NCBI GenBank assembly: GCA_937915925.1
Contig: CALGGM010000095.1
Coordinates: 1-13,801 of the forward strand
Direction: 5' to 3'
DNA: 13,801 nt
From: an uncultured Clostridia bacterium
GTDB lineage: Bacteria > Bacillota > Clostridia > Christensenellales > CAG-138
Shown: positions 5,769 through 12,241 of the stretch, in pieces
Layout: each line of letters opens with the position of its first letter
How positions within the stretch are numbered: position 1 is the first letter of the stretch
The notes under the pieces: generated by a model
Database searches by the model: none
What the model was told of the DNA's origin: nothing
What the model saw: only the letters and a program-made list of their open reading frames with translations
Made by a program: the position numbers and the translations under genes

Positions 5769-6695
5769 ATGATCATCCAGACGGGACAGCGGACGGATAT
5801 TCCCGCCTTCTATGCGGAGTGGTTTGCAAACCGCCTCAAAGAGGGCTTTGTTTGCGTGCGCAATCCGTACGATCCGAGCGCGGTCAGCCGCTATCGGCTC
5901 GACCCGTCCGTGGTGGATGTGATCGGGTTCTGCACCAAGAACCCCGCGCCGATGTTCCCGTACATGGAGCTTTTGAAGGACTACGGGCAGTTCTGGTTCG
6001 TGACGGTCACGCCGTACGGACGCGACATCGAACCGAACGTGCCGGACAAGCACCGCCTGCTTTCGGATGTTCGGCGGCTCTCCGACGCCGTGGGCGTGAA
6101 CGCGGTTAGCTGGCGGTACGATCCGATCTTTCTTTCGGAACGGTACACGGCGGCGTATCATCTGCGCGCGTTCAACGAGATCGCGTCCGCGCTCGAGGGC
6201 AGCACGAAAACCGTTGTGATCAGCTTTATCGATCTGTATCCGAAGGTCAGAAGGAACTTCCCCGAAGCGCGCGAGGTGACGGCGGAAGAGCAGATTGCGC
6301 TCGGCAAAGAAATGATCCGGATCGCGAGCTCGCACGGCATGACCGTGAAGCCCTGTGCGGAGGGCGACGCGCTTGCCGCCTACGGCGCGGACTGCGGCGG
6401 CTGCACGCGAATCTCCGACTATGAAAACGCGATCGGAAAGCGGCTGAACGCGCCAAAGCGCAAGGGAGCGCGGGCGCAGTGCGCGTGCTATCTGTCCTGC
6501 GACGTCGGCGCGTACAACACCTGCAAGCACCTTTGCCGATACTGCTACGCAAACGCCGAGCCGAACGCGGTCCTATCGAACGCGCGGCAGCACGATCCGC
6601 GCTCGCCGTTTCTCATCGGCAACTACCGCCCCGGCGATCGCATCCACGACGTCGAGCAGCGGTCGTGGATCGACCCGCAGGCAAGCCTGCTTTAA
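5769..6695 (+). CDS. DUF1848 domain protein, probable Fe-S protein
   Basis: A 308-residue protein with the DUF1848 (PF08902) signature start MIIQTGQRTDIPAFYAEWF, the motif VIGFCTKNPAPM (residues 51-62) and a barrel-like middle. The C-terminal third is cysteine-rich (Cys209, 212, 238, 240, 244, 252, 256, 259) and ends in Cys-X3-Cys-X2-Cys (CKHLCRYC), the spacing that binds the [4Fe-4S] cluster of radical SAM enzymes but placed at the C-terminus. Function is unknown in the family. ATG at 5769 is preferred over an in-frame TTG at 5736 because the family begins at this point. There is no good ribosome binding site, so translation is probably coupled to the ABM gene ending 7 bases upstream. A small hairpin (GCAGGC/GCCTGC, 6677-6690) at the 3' end is too weak to call a terminator. 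It converges on the HxlR gene 6 bases away. Confidence 0.88.
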   Translation: MIIQTGQRTDIPAFYAEWFANRLKEGFVCVRNPYDPSAVSRYRLDPSVVDVIGFCTKNPAPMFPYMELLKDYGQFWFVTVTPYGRDIEPNVPDKHRLLSDVRRLSDAVGVNAVSWRYDPIFLSERYTAAYHLRAFNEIASALEGSTKTVVISFIDLYPKVRRNFPEAREVTAEEQIALGKEMIRIASSHGMTVKPCAEGDALAAYGADCGGCTRISDYENAIGKRLNAPKRKGARAQCACYLSCDVGAYNTCKHLCRYCYANAEPNAVLSNARQHDPRSPFLIGNYRPGDRIHDVEQRSWIDPQASLL

Positions 6696-6701
6696 ACATT
6701 A

Positions 6702-7037
6702 TTAAACAGCATCGCGGGTGTTCAGCGCCCAGCGGATCAGCTCAAGCAGGATCGGCTGCAGCGCACGCGCGCGGTCCGTCAGGTCGTATTCGACGCGGAT
6801 CGGCACCTCGAGATATTCGACGCGCGTCACAAGCCCGTCGTCCTCAAGCTCCTTTAAGACCTTCGAGAGCATCGTGTTCGAGACCCCGGAGGTGTTTTTT
6901 AAGAGCTCGTTATACCGGCTCTTTCCGTTTGCGAGCAGGGAGCAGAGGATCGGCAGCTTCCATTTTCCGCCGATCATGCGCAGCGCCTCCTGCAAGACGC
7001 AGGTTTCCGAACAGGGACAGTTGTGCGCTTGTGCCAT
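6702..7037 (-). CDS. HxlR-family transcriptional regulator
   Basis: A 111-residue winged-helix regulator. The HxlR signature is clear: ALRMIGGKWKLPILCSLL (residues 18-35), RYNELLKNTSGVSNTMLSKV and LKELEDDGLVTRVEYLEVP, then VEYDLTDRARALQPIL. Three cysteines lie at the N-terminus (Cys7, Cys9, Cys13). Several HxlR proteins such as HypR and YodB sense quinones, aldehydes or hypochlorite through an N-terminal cysteine, so electrophile or redox sensing is plausible. GGAGGG is 4 bases before the ATG. The gene is divergent from a nitroreductase, a common pairing in which the regulator represses the flavoenzyme; a palindrome lies between them. Confidence 0.92.
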   Translation of the reverse strand: MAQAHNCPCSETCVLQEALRMIGGKWKLPILCSLLANGKSRYNELLKNTSGVSNTMLSKVLKELEDDGLVTRVEYLEVPIRVEYDLTDRARALQPILLELIRWALNTRDAV

Positions 7038-7086
7038 AAAACCCTCCGATCAGTTTTTTCTTACTTACAAAAGATAATCTGCGTGG

Positions 7087-7120
7087 TTGACAGCTTCGTA
7101 TATTTTATATACAGTATACT
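7087..7120 (+). promoter_or_regulatory. Promoter region of the nitroreductase operon
   Basis: A perfect -35 TTGACA lies at 7087-7092. The -10 is ambiguous: TATACA (7108-7113, 15-base spacer), TACAGT (7110-7115, 17) or TATACT (7115-7120, too far at 22). The stretch is AT-rich and overlaps the operator-like dyad and the opposing hxlR promoter. Confidence 0.5.
7098..7112. promoter_or_regulatory. Candidate HxlR operator
   Basis: GTATAT-TTT-ATATAC is a perfect 15-base dyad. It lies between the -35 and -10 of the nitroreductase promoter and covers the predicted start of hxlR transcription. A second GTATAC follows at 7114-7119. Confidence 0.5.
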
Positions 7121-7141
7121 TGATAAGGAATCCGTTGTAAA
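7113..7141 (-). promoter_or_regulatory. Promoter of the hxlR gene
   Basis: On the minus strand the -35 is TTTACA (7141-7136), the spacer is 17 bases and the -10 is TATACT (7118-7113). The predicted start is near 7106, giving a leader of about 70 bases. Confidence 0.6.
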
Positions 7142-7170
7142 GAAGAAAACAGAACCGGGAGGTGTTTTTT

Positions 7171-7980
7171 GTGCAGATTTTGAAAACCATGCAAAGCCGC
7201 CGCAGCGTCCGCACGTTCGACGGGACGCCGCTTTCCGATGAGGACGCGAACGCGATCCTCGCCTTTTCGGAGAAGGTGGAAAACCCCTATGATCTTCCGA
7301 TCGAATGGAAGCTGCTCGACGCAAAGAAGCACGGGCTTTCGAGCCCCGTCATCGCGGGAACGGACGCCTATATCGCGGGAAAGCTCCCGCGCGCGCCGCA
7401 CGCCGAGGAAGCGTTCGGCTACACCTTCGAGAAGGTCGTGCTGTTCGCCCAGTCCCGCGGCGTCGGCACGACGTGGATCGCGGGCACGATGGACCGCGCC
7501 GCGTTCGAAAAGGCGATGCACCTTAGCTACGGCGAGGTGATGCCGTGCGTGAGCCCGCTCGGGTACCCGGCAAAAAAGATGGCGCTTCGCGAAACGCTGA
7601 TGCGTAAGGGCATCAAGGCGGACAGTCGTCAGCCCTTTGAAGCGCTGTTTTTCGATGGTTCGTTCGACGCGCCGCTCTCGCCCGAACAGGCGGGCACGTT
7701 CCGAGACGCGCTGGAAGCCGTGCGCCTTGCGCCGTCCGCGGTCAACCGGCAGCCGTGGCGCGCCGTCGTGTCGGGCAGCGCGGTTCATTTTTACGAGAAG
7801 TCCGCAAAGGGATATGTGAGCGCCGACGGCTGGGACGTGCAGCGGATCGACATGGGGATCGCGCTTGCGCACTTCGAGCTCGCGGCAAAGGAAAGCGGGC
7901 TTTCCCCCGTTCTGAAGATCGAGGATCCCGGCATTCCCACAGCGGCGGACACCGCCTATACCGCAACGTTTGTTTGCTGA
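7171..7980 (+). CDS. Nitroreductase family protein (TM1586-type)
   Basis: A 269-residue FMN-dependent nitroreductase-fold protein of the double-length TM1586-like type (PF14512), in which two half-domains are fused in one chain. The first half carries the FMN-phosphate motif MQSRRSVRTFDG and the segment VVLFAQSRGVGTTWIAG. The second half has LAPSAVNRQPWRAVV and QRIDMGIALAHFELAAKE. The GTG at 7171 is preferred: GGGAGG (7157-7162) is 8 bases upstream. Another GTG at 7162 overlaps that site, and an ATG at 7189 would trim the first strand. The product probably reduces nitro, quinone or similar electrophilic compounds with NAD(P)H; the true substrate is unknown. It opens an operon with a flavodoxin and a radical SAM gene, and is likely controlled by the divergent HxlR. 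Confidence 0.88.
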   Translation: MQILKTMQSRRSVRTFDGTPLSDEDANAILAFSEKVENPYDLPIEWKLLDAKKHGLSSPVIAGTDAYIAGKLPRAPHAEEAFGYTFEKVVLFAQSRGVGTTWIAGTMDRAAFEKAMHLSYGEVMPCVSPLGYPAKKMALRETLMRKGIKADSRQPFEALFFDGSFDAPLSPEQAGTFRDALEAVRLAPSAVNRQPWRAVVSGSAVHFYEKSAKGYVSADGWDVQRIDMGIALAHFELAAKESGLSPVLKIEDPGIPTAADTAYTATFVC

Positions 7981-8003
7981 AAAATCGATCATCGGAGGAA
8001 CCT

Positions 8004-8405
8004 ATGAAAACAGCAGTACGATACTATTCCAAGCTCGGCAACACAAAGACGATCGCCGAAGCGATCGCTGCGGGCGCGAACGTCGCCGCGGTCTCCGTCA
8101 CGGACGAGCCGCAGCTAAAAGAGCCGGTCGACGTCCTGTTTTTGGGCGGCGCGCCGTACGCGAACATTATGGCAAAGGAGCTCAAAGCGTATGCGGAGGG
8201 GCTTCAAAAGGAGACGGTCGGACGCGTCGTGCTTTTTACGACGTCCAACTGGTCGCGCCGGACCGTGCTTGCGCTTCGTAAGCTTCTGCGGGAGAAGGGC
8301 ATTCCTGTTGCGGACGCGTACTTTTATGCGCACATGACCCGGATTAAAGCAAGATGCGCCGCGGCGACGGCGTTTGCAAAGGAACAGCTGAGAGGCGAAG
8401 CATGA
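8004..8405 (+). CDS. Flavodoxin-like protein
   Basis: A 133-residue protein with the flavodoxin opening: a first strand TAVRYYS, then a phosphate-binding loop SKLGNTKTIAEAIAAG (residues 9-24), followed by VDVLFLGGAPY and GRVVLFTTSNWS, the strands that border FMN. It is slightly shorter than classical flavodoxins (about 140-170). It probably carries electrons, perhaps to reduce the cluster of the radical SAM enzyme encoded next. CGGAGG lies 5 bases before the ATG, 23 bases after the nitroreductase stop. Its stop codon overlaps the next start (ATGA, 8402-8405), a sign of translational coupling with the radical SAM gene. Confidence 0.85.
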   Translation: MKTAVRYYSKLGNTKTIAEAIAAGANVAAVSVTDEPQLKEPVDVLFLGGAPYANIMAKELKAYAEGLQKETVGRVVLFTTSNWSRRTVLALRKLLREKGIPVADAYFYAHMTRIKARCAAATAFAKEQLRGEA

Positions 8406-9502
8406 ACGAAACGTTTGATCTGCAGGCTTATCTGTCCAAGGGCATCGAGGACTTTGTAAAGGACGTGGTGAAAGCCACATTGAAGAACCCCCGCGAGAGC
8501 GCGTTCATGCTGAAGTTTGCCGCGGCTTCGTCGGCGGCGTCGAAAAAGCGCCTTGCCGCGGAAAAGGACGGTCTGCACGTCCCGTCGTTTCTGATCGCAA
8601 GCATCACGAGCAAGTGCAACCTGCACTGCGCGGGCTGCTACTCGCGCTGCAACCACGCCACGGTGGACGCCGAGCCGGTCAGTCAGCTGACGGGCGAGGA
8701 GTGGCTGAACATCTTCTCCGAGGCGGACGAGCTCGGGATCAGCTTCATCCTGCTCGCGGGCGGCGAGCCGATGCTGCGCCGCGACATCATCGAGGCGGCG
8801 GGAAAGCGGCAGAACATTCTGTTCCCAATCTTTACAAACGGCACGTTCATGGACGAACGGTACTTCGAGCTGTTCGACCGCTGCCGCAACCTCGTACCGA
8901 TCATGAGCATCGAGGGCGAACAGGAGATCACCGACGCGCGGCGAGGCGAAGGCATCTATGCGCGGCTGATCCGAAACATGGACGAGCTCAAACGCCGCGG
9001 GCTGATCTTCGGCGCGTCGGTCACGGTTACCACGCAGAACATCAAGGAGGTCACCTCGGACGCATTTTTACGGGAGCTTTCCGACCGCGGGTGCAAGGCG
9101 GTCATCTTCGTGGAGTTCGTTCCGGTCACCGACGAGAGCCGCGAGCTTGCGCCGAACGATCCCGAACGGGAGTATCTGCAAAACGAGCTGAAACGGCTTC
9201 GCGAGACGCATCCCGAAATGGTCTACGTGTCGTTCCCCGGCGACGAAAAGAGCTCCGGCGGCTGCGTCGCGGCGGGACGCGGCTTCTTCCACATCAATTC
9301 GCACGGCGGCGCGGAGCCCTGTCCGTTCTCGCCGTACTCTGACGTGAACGTGAAAAACACGTCTCTGAAGGACGCGTTAAACTCCCGCCTGTTCCGCACG
9401 CTGCGCGAGAACGGGCATCTCCTCGAGGATCACGCGGGCGGCTGCGTGCTGTACGAAAAGCGGGATCTTGTCGAACGGATCATGGCAGGCGAAACGGTTT
9501 GA
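8402..9502 (+). CDS. Radical SAM protein with C-terminal SPASM-like cysteines
   Basis: A 366-residue radical SAM enzyme. After a 60-residue N-terminal extension rich in Lys and Ala comes the cluster motif Cys72-X3-Cys76-X2-Cys79 (CNLHCAGC), then the SAM-binding GGEP at 120-123 (LLAGGEPMLRRDI). The barrel strands TNGTFM, PIMSIEG and AVIFVEFVPV follow. The C-terminal region has three cysteines (Cys288, Cys307, Cys348) in GGCVAAGRG, EPCPFSP and GGCVLYEK contexts, like a reduced SPASM/auxiliary cluster region. SPASM proteins often modify peptides, but no precursor peptide gene is visible nearby, so a small-molecule or protein target is equally possible. The ATG overlaps the flavodoxin stop. Flavodoxin is the usual reductant of such clusters in bacteria. 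Confidence 0.9.
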   Translation: MNETFDLQAYLSKGIEDFVKDVVKATLKNPRESAFMLKFAAASSAASKKRLAAEKDGLHVPSFLIASITSKCNLHCAGCYSRCNHATVDAEPVSQLTGEEWLNIFSEADELGISFILLAGGEPMLRRDIIEAAGKRQNILFPIFTNGTFMDERYFELFDRCRNLVPIMSIEGEQEITDARRGEGIYARLIRNMDELKRRGLIFGASVTVTTQNIKEVTSDAFLRELSDRGCKAVIFVEFVPVTDESRELAPNDPEREYLQNELKRLRETHPEMVYVSFPGDEKSSGGCVAAGRGFFHINSHGGAEPCPFSPYSDVNVKNTSLKDALNSRLFRTLRENGHLLEDHAGGCVLYEKRDLVERIMAGETV

Positions 9503-9560
9503 CCGGAGGGAGATCCGGACAGACTATTCATAAATCAATATAGAAAAAGGAGCGTGCAAA

Positions 9561-11504
9561 ATGTCGTACAACAAACTGTTTACCCCCGGAACCATTGCGA
9601 ACCTGGAGCTCAAGAACCGCATCGTCATGCCGGCGATGGGATGCTCTCTTGCGGAGCCCAGCGGTGAAGCGGGTCCGCGCATGATCAAGTACTACGCCGA
9701 CCGCGCAAGAGGCGGCGCGGGACTGATTATCACCGAGATCACCCGCATCGACGACGACACCGGCGTCGGCACGCCGAACCAGCTCAGCGTCACCAACACG
9801 CACGTGGTCGGGCAACTGTCCCGCCTTGTCGAAACGGTGCATGCCTATGACACCAAGCTGTTCGTGCAGCTGCACCATCCCGGCAATCAGACGCCGAGCC
9901 GTCTGATCGGCGGCAAGCAGCCGGTCTCCGCGTCGGACGTGACCTGCAAGGTCATCGGCGAACAGCCCAGAGCGCTTACCACCGAAGAGGTGGAGGGGCT
10001 CGTGAAGAAGTTCGTCTTCGGCGCCGTGATCGCGCAGAAGGCGGGCGTGGACGGCGTGGAGATCCACGGCGCGCACGGGTACCTCGTCAGCCAGTTCCTT
10101 TCGCCGCACACCAACAAGCGCACCGATAAATACGGCGGCAGCTTCGAGGGACGCATGCGCTTTGCGACCGAGATCATCATGGGCATCCGCGCGTACTGCG
10201 GACCGAAGTTCCCGATCGGCATCCGCATCAACGGCAACGATTATCTGGACGACGGCATCACCGACGAGGACGCGATCGCGCAGGCGAAGTATTTTGAAAA
10301 GCTCGGCGTGTGCTATATCAACGTCAGCTGCGGCACCTATGACTCCGGCGCAACGATCATCGAGCCGAACTACTTTGCGGAGGGCTGGAAGAAGCATCTT
10401 GCCGCCAACATCAAGAAGGCAGTCTCCGTGCCGGTCATCGCGGTATGCAACATCAAGCATCCCGCCGTCGCGGAACAGCTTCTGGAGGAAGGCTTTGCAG
10501 ACTTTGTGGGTATCGCGAGAGGACAGCTTGCCGACGCCGAATGGGGCAACAAGGCAAAGGCGGGCAAGGACACGGAGATCCGCAAGTGCCTCGGCTGCAT
10601 GGAGTGCTTCCGCATCCTGAACGACGGCCTGCCGCTCGGTTGCACCTTAAACCCCGTGCTCGGACGCGAGTTCGAATGGGGCGACGAAAAGCTTACAAAG
10701 AACGGCGAAGGCCGCACCGTTGCCGTGATCGGCTGCGGTCCTGCGGGCTTCGAGGCGGCGCTGACGCTTCGTAAGCGCGGATTCAACGTCGTGCTGTTCG
10801 AGGCGAAGGATCGCATCGGCGGCACGGTCGCGCTCGCGGCGGTTCCCCCGTGCAAGGGCATGCTCAACGAATTCATCGACACCATGGAAGCACAGCTTAA
10901 AGAAGCCGGCGTAGAGGTACGCACGAACTGCCCCGCCACGGTCGAAGCCGTACAGGAAATCGGCGCGGAAGCGGTGTTCATGGCGGCGGGCGGCAAGCCC
11001 ATCGTCCCGAACATTCCGGGCATCGAACGGGCGGTCACCGCAGAGGACGTGCTTGCGGGCAAGGCGGCGGTCAACGGCGAGAACGTCGTCGTCATCGGCG
11101 GCGGCGTTACGGGGCTTGAGACCGCGGAAACGCTCGGCAAAGCGCACAGGGTCACGGTCGTGGAAATGCTCGACAAGGTCGGCGGCAATCTGTACCCCAG
11201 CATCACCATGCACCTCGTGCAGGAGATCATGAAGGCGGGCGGCGCGATCGCAAAGGGCAAGCAGCTGACCGCGGTGAAGGACGGCGGCGTCACCGTCAAG
11301 GACACCAAGACCGGCGAAGAGACCGAGCTTCCCGCAGACGCGGTGGTCCTTGCCATGGGCGTACGCGCAAACCGTCCGGAGCTCGACGCGTTCCGTACGG
11401 CGTTCGGCGATCGGCTGATCCTCGTCGGCGATACCGCGCGTCCCGGCCAGATCTACGACGCGCTGCACTGCGCGCACGACCGCGCGTTCGTCTACGGCGC
11501 GTAA
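9561..11504 (+). CDS. Old Yellow Enzyme family NADH:flavin oxidoreductase / 2,4-dienoyl-CoA reductase-like enzyme
   Basis: A 647-residue enzyme with the full layout of 2,4-dienoyl-CoA reductase, enoate reductase and the bile-acid enzymes BaiCD/BaiH. Residues 1-335 are an FMN TIM barrel (LFTPGTIANLELKNRIVMPA; the active-site loop GVEIHGAHGYLVSQFLSP with His169, His172, Tyr174; then NKRTDKYGGSFEGRMRF). A [4Fe-4S] site has Cys343, 346, 349 and 361. FAD/NAD domains have VIGCGPAG (389-396) and VIGGGVTG (511-518), and a final FAD motif VGDTARPGQIYDALH. Such enzymes reduce activated C=C bonds with NAD(P)H; the substrate (enoate, dienoyl-CoA, steroid or bile acid) is not readable. AAGGAG is 8 bases upstream. 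The gene lies 58 bases after the radical SAM gene with no terminator between, so read-through is likely. Confidence 0.93.
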   Translation: MSYNKLFTPGTIANLELKNRIVMPAMGCSLAEPSGEAGPRMIKYYADRARGGAGLIITEITRIDDDTGVGTPNQLSVTNTHVVGQLSRLVETVHAYDTKLFVQLHHPGNQTPSRLIGGKQPVSASDVTCKVIGEQPRALTTEEVEGLVKKFVFGAVIAQKAGVDGVEIHGAHGYLVSQFLSPHTNKRTDKYGGSFEGRMRFATEIIMGIRAYCGPKFPIGIRINGNDYLDDGITDEDAIAQAKYFEKLGVCYINVSCGTYDSGATIIEPNYFAEGWKKHLAANIKKAVSVPVIAVCNIKHPAVAEQLLEEGFADFVGIARGQLADAEWGNKAKAGKDTEIRKCLGCMECFRILNDGLPLGCTLNPVLGREFEWGDEKLTKNGEGRTVAVIGCGPAGFEAALTLRKRGFNVVLFEAKDRIGGTVALAAVPPCKGMLNEFIDTMEAQLKEAGVEVRTNCPATVEAVQEIGAEAVFMAAGGKPIVPNIPGIERAVTAEDVLAGKAAVNGENVVVIGGGVTGLETAETLGKAHRVTVVEMLDKVGGNLYPSITMHLVQEIMKAGGAIAKGKQLTAVKDGGVTVKDTKTGEETELPADAVVLAMGVRANRPELDAFRTAFGDRLILVGDTARPGQIYDALHCAHDRAFVYGA

Positions 11505-11520
11505 ATCTCCCTTCGAACCC

Positions 11521-11550
11521 CGGAGCGCAGTCCTGCGCTCCGATTTTTTT
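11521..11550 (+). terminator. Rho-independent terminator after the OYE gene
   Basis: CGGAGCGCAG (11521-11530) pairs perfectly with CTGCGCTCCG (11533-11542) and is followed by a seven-T run (11544-11550). It ends the redox operon before the rrf2 promoter. Confidence 0.9.
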
Positions 11551-11559
11551 GCAATAACA

Positions 11560-11578
11560 TGTAATAATTGCATTGACA
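11560..11578. promoter_or_regulatory. Upstream Rrf2-type half-matching operator
   Basis: TGTAAT-N7-TTGACA has the spacing of the downstream operator, with a perfect left half and two mismatches in the right half, which is also the -35. A further dyad TGCAAT-N11-ATTGCA (11550-11572) overlaps it. Confidence 0.35.
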
Positions 11579-11601
11579 AGATGGAGAAACCATGGTATGA
11601 T
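11573..11601 (+). promoter_or_regulatory. Promoter of the rrf2-type gene
   Basis: A perfect -35 TTGACA (11573-11578), a 17-base spacer and -10 TATGAT (11596-11601), preceded by TGG (extended -10). The predicted start is near 11608. This is the strongest promoter by consensus in the window. Confidence 0.8.
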
Positions 11602-11606
11602 CATCC

Positions 11607-11625
11607 TGTAATCAAGATTATTACA
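11607..11625. promoter_or_regulatory. Rrf2 operator over the start site
   Basis: TGTAAT-CAAGATT-ATTACA is a perfect 6+7+6 dyad. It begins at the predicted transcription start and ends just before the GAGAGG ribosome binding site (11627-11632). This position fits autorepression by the encoded Rrf2 protein. Confidence 0.6.
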
Positions 11626-11639
11626 AGAGAGGCAAGCGC

Positions 11640-12104
11640 ATGCAGCTGAGCAGCAAGTTTACGATCGCGGTACACATCCTCACCGCCATCGCGTATTTCA
11701 AGGATTCCGAAACGGTGACGAGCGGCTTTTTGGCGGGCAGCGTCGGCGCGAACCCCGTGATCGTGCGAAACGTCATGGGCGATCTCAAAAATGCCGGCAT
11801 CATCGACGTCAGTCAGGGCAAGAGCGGGATCTCCCTGCGTCTTCCGCTCGACCGGATCGCACTGTACGACGTGTACAAAGCCGTCGGATGCATCGGGGAC
11901 GAAGGTCTGTTCCGCTTCCACGACCATCCGAATCCCGACTGCCCCGTCGGGAAGAACATCCATAAGGCGCTGGACGCGAAGCTTTGCGGCGTGCAGGCAG
12001 CCATGGAGGCGGAGCTCCAGAAAACCGCCCTGTCCGAAATCGCCGCGGTCGTGGAGACCGAAGCGGGAAAAGAAACGGGCAGGCTGCTGCCCGATTCGCT
12101 TTGA
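11640..12104 (+). CDS. Rrf2-family transcriptional regulator
   Basis: A 154-residue protein of normal Rrf2 length. The winged helix-turn-helix spans residues 1-70 (MQLSSKFTIAVHILTAIAYF, then TSGFLAGSVGANPVIVRNVM, LKNAGIIDVSQGKSGISL). The middle carries GDEGLFRFHDHPNPDCPVG, typical of the YwnA-like branch. Cysteines are at 84, 101 and 116. IscR and NsrR bind their clusters with three more closely spaced cysteines, so this protein may sense through a thiol or bind a different cofactor. GAGAGG lies 7 bases before the ATG. It follows the OYE gene but after a strong terminator and with its own promoter and operator, so it is a separate unit; whether it also controls the redox operon is unknown. 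Confidence 0.9.
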   Translation: MQLSSKFTIAVHILTAIAYFKDSETVTSGFLAGSVGANPVIVRNVMGDLKNAGIIDVSQGKSGISLRLPLDRIALYDVYKAVGCIGDEGLFRFHDHPNPDCPVGKNIHKALDAKLCGVQAAMEAELQKTALSEIAAVVETEAGKETGRLLPDSL

Positions 12105-12110
12105 GCAGGG

Positions 12111-12220
12111 AATGAAGAATGAATACTGAAAGCTTAAGATTGAATAATTCAGGCAGATTTTCCGGAGGAAAATCATCGACAATTATTCATTTTTCAGCCT
12201 TAAGTCTTCATTTTTCAGTG
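12111..12220. repeat. AT-rich palindromic, MITE-like element
   Basis: A long imperfect dyad centred near 12165. The core is ATTTTCC-GGA-GGAAAAT (12157-12173). The next arm pair is TGAATAATT (12141-12149) with AATTATTCA (12181-12189). Further out are CTTAAG (12133-12138 and 12199-12204) and arms of AATGAAGAATGAAT type against TCTTCATTTTTCAG. It contrasts sharply with the GC-rich genes around it. No coding frame is present. Clostridial genomes carry short palindromes of this AATTATTCATT type (general knowledge). Confidence 0.6.
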
Positions 12221-12241
12221 TTTACTTGAGGAGAACGGAGT

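Noticed and set aside
6677..6694. Hairpin at the end of the DUF1848 gene as a terminator
   Set aside because: The 6-pair stem has a 2-base loop, lies inside the coding sequence and is followed by only three T.
9503..9520. Hairpin CCGGA/TCCGG as a terminator between the radical SAM and OYE genes
   Set aside because: The stem is only 5 pairs and no T-run follows, so it should not stop transcription.
11553..11570. A third LysR box (ATAAC) near the rrf2 promoter
   Set aside because: ATAAC is present but is not followed at the right spacing by GTTAT; the symmetry there is better explained by the TGTAAT/ATTACA pattern.
9528..11579. Several 300-residue-class open frames antisense to the OYE gene
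   Set aside because: They overlap each other and a full-length, well-matched enzyme, have low-complexity Arg/Ala/Ser-rich or unrecognisable translations, and lack start signals.
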